Below, in pieces: positions 60,101 through 64,000 of a DNA stretch of 64,000 nucleotides. This DNA comes from Chionis minor (Eukaryota > Chordata > Aves > Charadriiformes > Chionididae), in contig VZSF01011190.1 in NCBI GenBank assembly GCA_013398295.1, forward strand, positions 124,001-188,000. The letters are read 5' to 3'. The translations under genes and the position numbers were made by a program. The notes under the pieces are model-generated. The model worked only from the letters and a program-made list of their open reading frames with translations. It had not been told where the DNA came from and made no database searches. The stretch's first letter is position 1. The number at the start of each line of letters is the position of its first letter.

Positions 60101-63100
60101 ACTCTAGGAGGCTTTGGGCAGTCAGACAAATAAAGAGAGCATGTGGAGATGGGCCTGAAGACATTTTGGGTGTAGTTGGTGACAAATCAGATATTGTCAC
60201 GCTCATTTTAGACCAAGTACATCTTTGCTGGCTTCTGGCCTTCTGCCCCAGGTTCCATGGAGACATACCATCCTGACACTGACAAGTGCCAGGAGCTGGG
60301 ACCAGCTGGGGTCAGGAGACGGTGGTGAAAGGGAAAGGGATGTTTTTGAGCTGGGGATGAAACTAGGAACTAGAAATAAGAAATTTCAGAAGACTAGTGA
60401 GTCACAGCAGTTGGTCCAACAGAGCAAGAAAAGGACAATCTGGCAAACTTCAGGTAAGAAAGGGGGACACTGTTCTCTCCGTCTCTTGAAACCAGTTTGA
60501 GCAGGAGAACGCGATCCCCAGAGGCCAAGGAAGCAGCATGGTGGTGTGGGGAGGTGCAGGGCTGATCTAACAGATGTTAAGTCCCAGCTAATCTGGAACT
60601 ACTTTTTCCCAGGAACAAGAACAATCAAGGCAGCTCACAGCCATGCTTCCCCACCCTCCCAGCTGGGCCGAGCACTGCCTTAGCGCAGCTGAGAACCTAG
60701 CCCTTAATCGTGTTTCTCTGAATAAACGGATGACAGCCATGTATCATCCTTTCCTTGTTGACTTTTACTTCTGGCACCATTTGTTTCCATGTCATTTTAA
60801 GGTCAGTATGAATTGTCTTGGGCAAAAATGACTTAATAATGAAATTAATAAAATGAAAGAATGTTAAAGTAATACTACAAAAACATCTTTTGGCAACCAG
60901 TCCAGCAAGAGAGGCCTTAGATCAGATTATTCTATAATTACTTTTTATAGATATACCTAAGTCATTTCTCAGCATAAACTTTCATATAGTGCAGGCACTT
61001 AGCAGTCCCTTGTAGGCTGTGGATTCATATCTTTCAAAAAACTCAGCAAGGTTTACTGCATGAAACTCTCCAGTCTAAGGACTGTGATATAACTGATTGC
61101 TTTAATATAATTTTCTAGCAGAATGTTTCATGGAACATTGTGCCCTGAGATAGCATCTGAAAGGGGTTGTTTGGGAGAGGTGTAAGAGAACCAGGATTCA
61201 AGACTCTATGGCAACTGAAAAAAACGGGGTCCCAAAGTCATAATAAAAATGATTCCCTGCAACAGGAAGTTCTGTTTACTCTTTGAAGCTGAGAGCAAGA
61301 GAAGAAAAATAATATTTGGTATCTAACCAATTGGAACAGGTGGGGCATTTTACACTCTGGTCGGAGAAAGCAAGTATGTGAATCATCCTGCAGGAGAGCA
61401 GCATGAGGCAACCAATAGAAAAGAAAAATAGTTCATGGGAAGAAGAAAATAGCATCCCTATAAAAAAAATTATTCTTTAGGAGTACATGGGTTTCCCAGC
61501 CAGAGACGTGGCAAATCACATCACGGGCTGTGAAGTAACTAGCTAGCCCACAACATCATAAGGAGGAAATGCAGGCAAAAAGGATGGGGGACACATCTCT
61601 TGAAGCAGAAGAGCATGGCAGCACTTCAGTCAAGGCTAAGTAAGAACTGGGCCCGGAAGAGATTAATGAATGGACAATATAGGAAATGATTTTCCAGAGT
61701 TTTGCACATTGAGCAGAATCTTACATCTGTGCTAAAAAAAATGTGCAAAAAGTGTTGTCGTTTTGCACAGATGACTACCTGAGCAAAGGCTGAGACAATT
61801 GGGTCTTTCATCTCGACAGTTACAGACAGGAACAGAAGAGATCTGATGATCTTCTACCAATGTCATGACAGAGGTTTTTTCTTCCACAGAAGAACATTAA
61901 GTGTATTCTGTCAATTAACTTGTACTCTTCTCGTAATAAGCAGTGAAAGACTATTTTAACTAAGCCCAGCAGTAAATCAAAGGCATGTGTATACAGAGTA
62001 AAATTGCTTCTTTCCTTTTTACAGTTACAAAAAGACCATCTGACTCCAATGATAATCAGCCACTCCACATGATCCCCATTACCTCAGTCCATGGAACACC
62101 TGAACAAAAGCCAAAGGAACTTGGACATGTTCCTCATTCTGCCTTTTCGTTATTTTTTTCATCTAAACATCTGTTTTCCCATGTTGACGTATGAGCTCAT
62201 AACTTGCAGAACAAAGACAACCCGGGCCTTCATGTAGCAGCATGTTTATGTAGGTAGCACTGGGTTTTCTGACACTTTCTAGATATCAGTTCTACCCTTT
62301 AGCCTGTTGCCCAAATTCACTGCCACTTTATAAGGAGTGAGCAAGACGCTCTGAACGCTTCTTACGTGGGGTAAGATTTTTTCAAAACATAACCAGAAAT
62401 TATGGCATAATTTAATGAGGGATATTGGTTAAATATAGTTTCATAAGGAAAACATGATCGTGATTACTTCACAAATAGCAATGCTATGACCACTATCACA
62501 GATCATGTCTATTCAGCTGCACGACACCATAGCATTTTCAAAACAAATGGAACACATGTGCCCTGTTCTGAAGCTCTTACATTTTAGGCCCACGATCCTC
62601 TAAAAGTTTGCACTTTTCACAGATCATGGTGACCAATCTCAATAATCAATGCTCAATATGTGTGTGTAACATCTCAAAGGACCAGGGTCTCTTAAACACA
62701 GAGCAATCCTACTGTATTTAAGATCATGGGATCCTGTGGAATGTCTTCCATGTGGGAAGCCATGAAAAAGTGTAAGTGCTTGTAGATCAAATAAGTGAAT
62801 TTAGAAACAAGAGGAAAGATTAAAAAGTCAGAGATTACAAAATGGAGACAAAGTGGAGTTGCTCTGGGCTGTAATGTAGTTTGTCCTATTCCTGCTGGTG
62901 TTGGCTTCTCTTTGTTTACATTACAAATGCTGTGCACCAGAACGCACTTCCTCCGCCTTATATATATATCCCAAGTTTAAATGAAGGTGGATTCAATGTT
63001 AAGCATTGAATCATTTAAAAAGGTTTAATTATTTACAGTATTATTTTTTTCTTACACTAATGCAATTAATATTATCTTTATATTAGAGTTTACATAAAAA

Positions 63101-64000
63101 GAAATATCTTAATTTTATTACTTTGTTCTCAATCACATAAGGAGGAGCCAGAGAACTGAGATCAAGAAACTGAAAGGCAGAGAGGGACAAGATGATAAAC
63201 AACTCAGCAGTTGTAGCAGGAGGATCTTGGAAATGAATAGGAGAATGAGTATCATCAATAGGTTAAGAAGGTGGAGCAGTAATAGCATGGATGTATGGAT
63301 TTGTGGACATCTGGGCAACTTAATACAGAAATGCTGAATACCAAACACAATTATGTGCATTCCATCAGTAATGTAAACAGAGCTGTGGGCATCAGGAGTG
63401 CAGCATCTGGCTCCAAAGGTGCGGGCAGGCTGCTGTCAGAGACCATGACGGCACCAGTTCCAGAGAGCTGGAACTTTAGAAAGCTCCTGCAGACACTGGT
63501 GGTACAGAAGTGGAGAGACCCTGGGGCTCCCAAGTGGCTCTGTATGCATCAAAAAAAGTCCAAGTTGGGAAGCAGCAAACGTGGTTTCAGCAGATTTTAG
63601 GTTTATTCAGTTTTCTTCGTGTTGTGTTTCTTCATGCACAAATTGTTTTATCTCTTCTCAGCTCTCTTCAGGGAGTCTGTATTTCCTGTCATGTATTTCT
63701 GGAGATGTCCATTTACAGAATGTTTATTGTTTGAATGTTGAAGATGTATCCATAATTACTAACGTTTCAGCCACAAAAGCTAGCCATAACTTCAAGTATT
63801 AGCCACCGCCATCCCATCAGCTACAGCTACTCATATGTCTTTCCCACCTAGGCGGAGAGTGCAAATGCCAGTTTTAACTGACTCTGGTCCCGTGACAAAG
63901 ACAGACATAAAGAGCAAGATATTCTTAAATCAAATCTGCATACAGCAGATGCATGGGAACAGTTTTTTCCGATTTTTGTCAAGATGTGATGCATCTGAGA
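57121..64000. other. AT-rich non-coding stretch
   Basis: I find no gene, RNA or clear repeat in this 6.9 kb. 57,600-59,300 is especially AT-rich with TTAAT-type motifs. A G7 run lies near 57,641 and a short TA run near 62,960. The 101- to 106-codon openings at 59,715-60,035 (minus) and 63,295-63,600 (plus) have no domain and occur where the opposite strand is open as well. AATAAA strings are scattered as expected from composition. A GCAAACTTCAG/gtaaga donor near 60,454 has no convincing acceptor. Confidence 0.45.

Noticed and set aside
1..64000. tRNA, rRNA, CRISPR arrays, bacterial operons, LTR retrovirus pairs
   Set aside because: Looked for and not seen. Repeats found are CR1, CORE-SINE-like relics and simple repeats only.

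Overview
This window looks like gene-poor nuclear DNA from an amniote, most likely a bird. The main evidence is repeat content. There are at least six relatively recognisable CR1 (chicken repeat 1) LINE copies, each ending in the typical short ATTCTATGATTCT-like 3' tail. There is also one far older CR1 relic and several eroded CORE-SINE/MIR-like relics. I see no mammalian Alu/B1-type SINEs or L1. Turtle or crocodile DNA is the main alternative. There are no operons, ribosome binding sites, rRNA/tRNA genes, CRISPR arrays or IS elements. Most long open frames are chance openings or parts of CR1.

Layout. 1-1.0 kb is plain AT-rich DNA. 1.04-1.74 kb is a CR1 3' fragment on the minus strand. 1.7-6.2 kb is non-coding, with a purine-rich tract and a minus-strand MIR-like relic near 3.1 kb. 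Two short exon-like segments follow at 6,188-6,317 and 7,447-7,485. 7.5-20.3 kb is long AT-rich DNA with clusters of TAAT-type sites that resemble developmental enhancers. 20.33-21.14 kb is a second minus-strand CR1. 21-37.8 kb is non-coding apart from relics and a CpG-dense exon-like block at 31,481-31,633. CR1 copies on the plus strand lie at 37.86, 40.58 and 47.45 kb. An ancient minus-strand CR1 lies at 39.64-40.52 kb. An exon-like ORF with a stop codon and a close AATAAA is at 41,562-41,769. Another exon-like segment with good splice sites is at 48,871-48,953. A nearly full-length but dead CR1 spans about 52.9-57.12 kb. 57.1-64.0 kb shows nothing I can name.

The best gene candidate is a three-exon plus-strand model (6,188-6,317; 7,447-7,485; 41,562-41,769). 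Its phases match (2 and 2). It starts at ATG 6,259, which follows an in-frame stop, and it gives a complete 101-residue protein followed within 17 bases by a poly(A) signal. I do not recognise the protein. Its C-terminus forms an amphipathic helix that fits the PKA-anchoring pattern. Two further segments (31,481-31,633 and 48,871-48,953) are phase-compatible with each other but not directly with that model. All exon calls are my own reading of splice sites and frames and need transcript evidence.

The nearly full-length CR1 is informative. It keeps a CpG-bearing 5' region with short repeats and an ORF1 with the GDS and D-x-x-H motifs of an SGNH esterase. It also has ORF2 endonuclease and reverse transcriptase remnants, with a changed catalytic aspartate (FAGD) and an unusual 48-bp in-frame palindromic insertion beside RT motif B.
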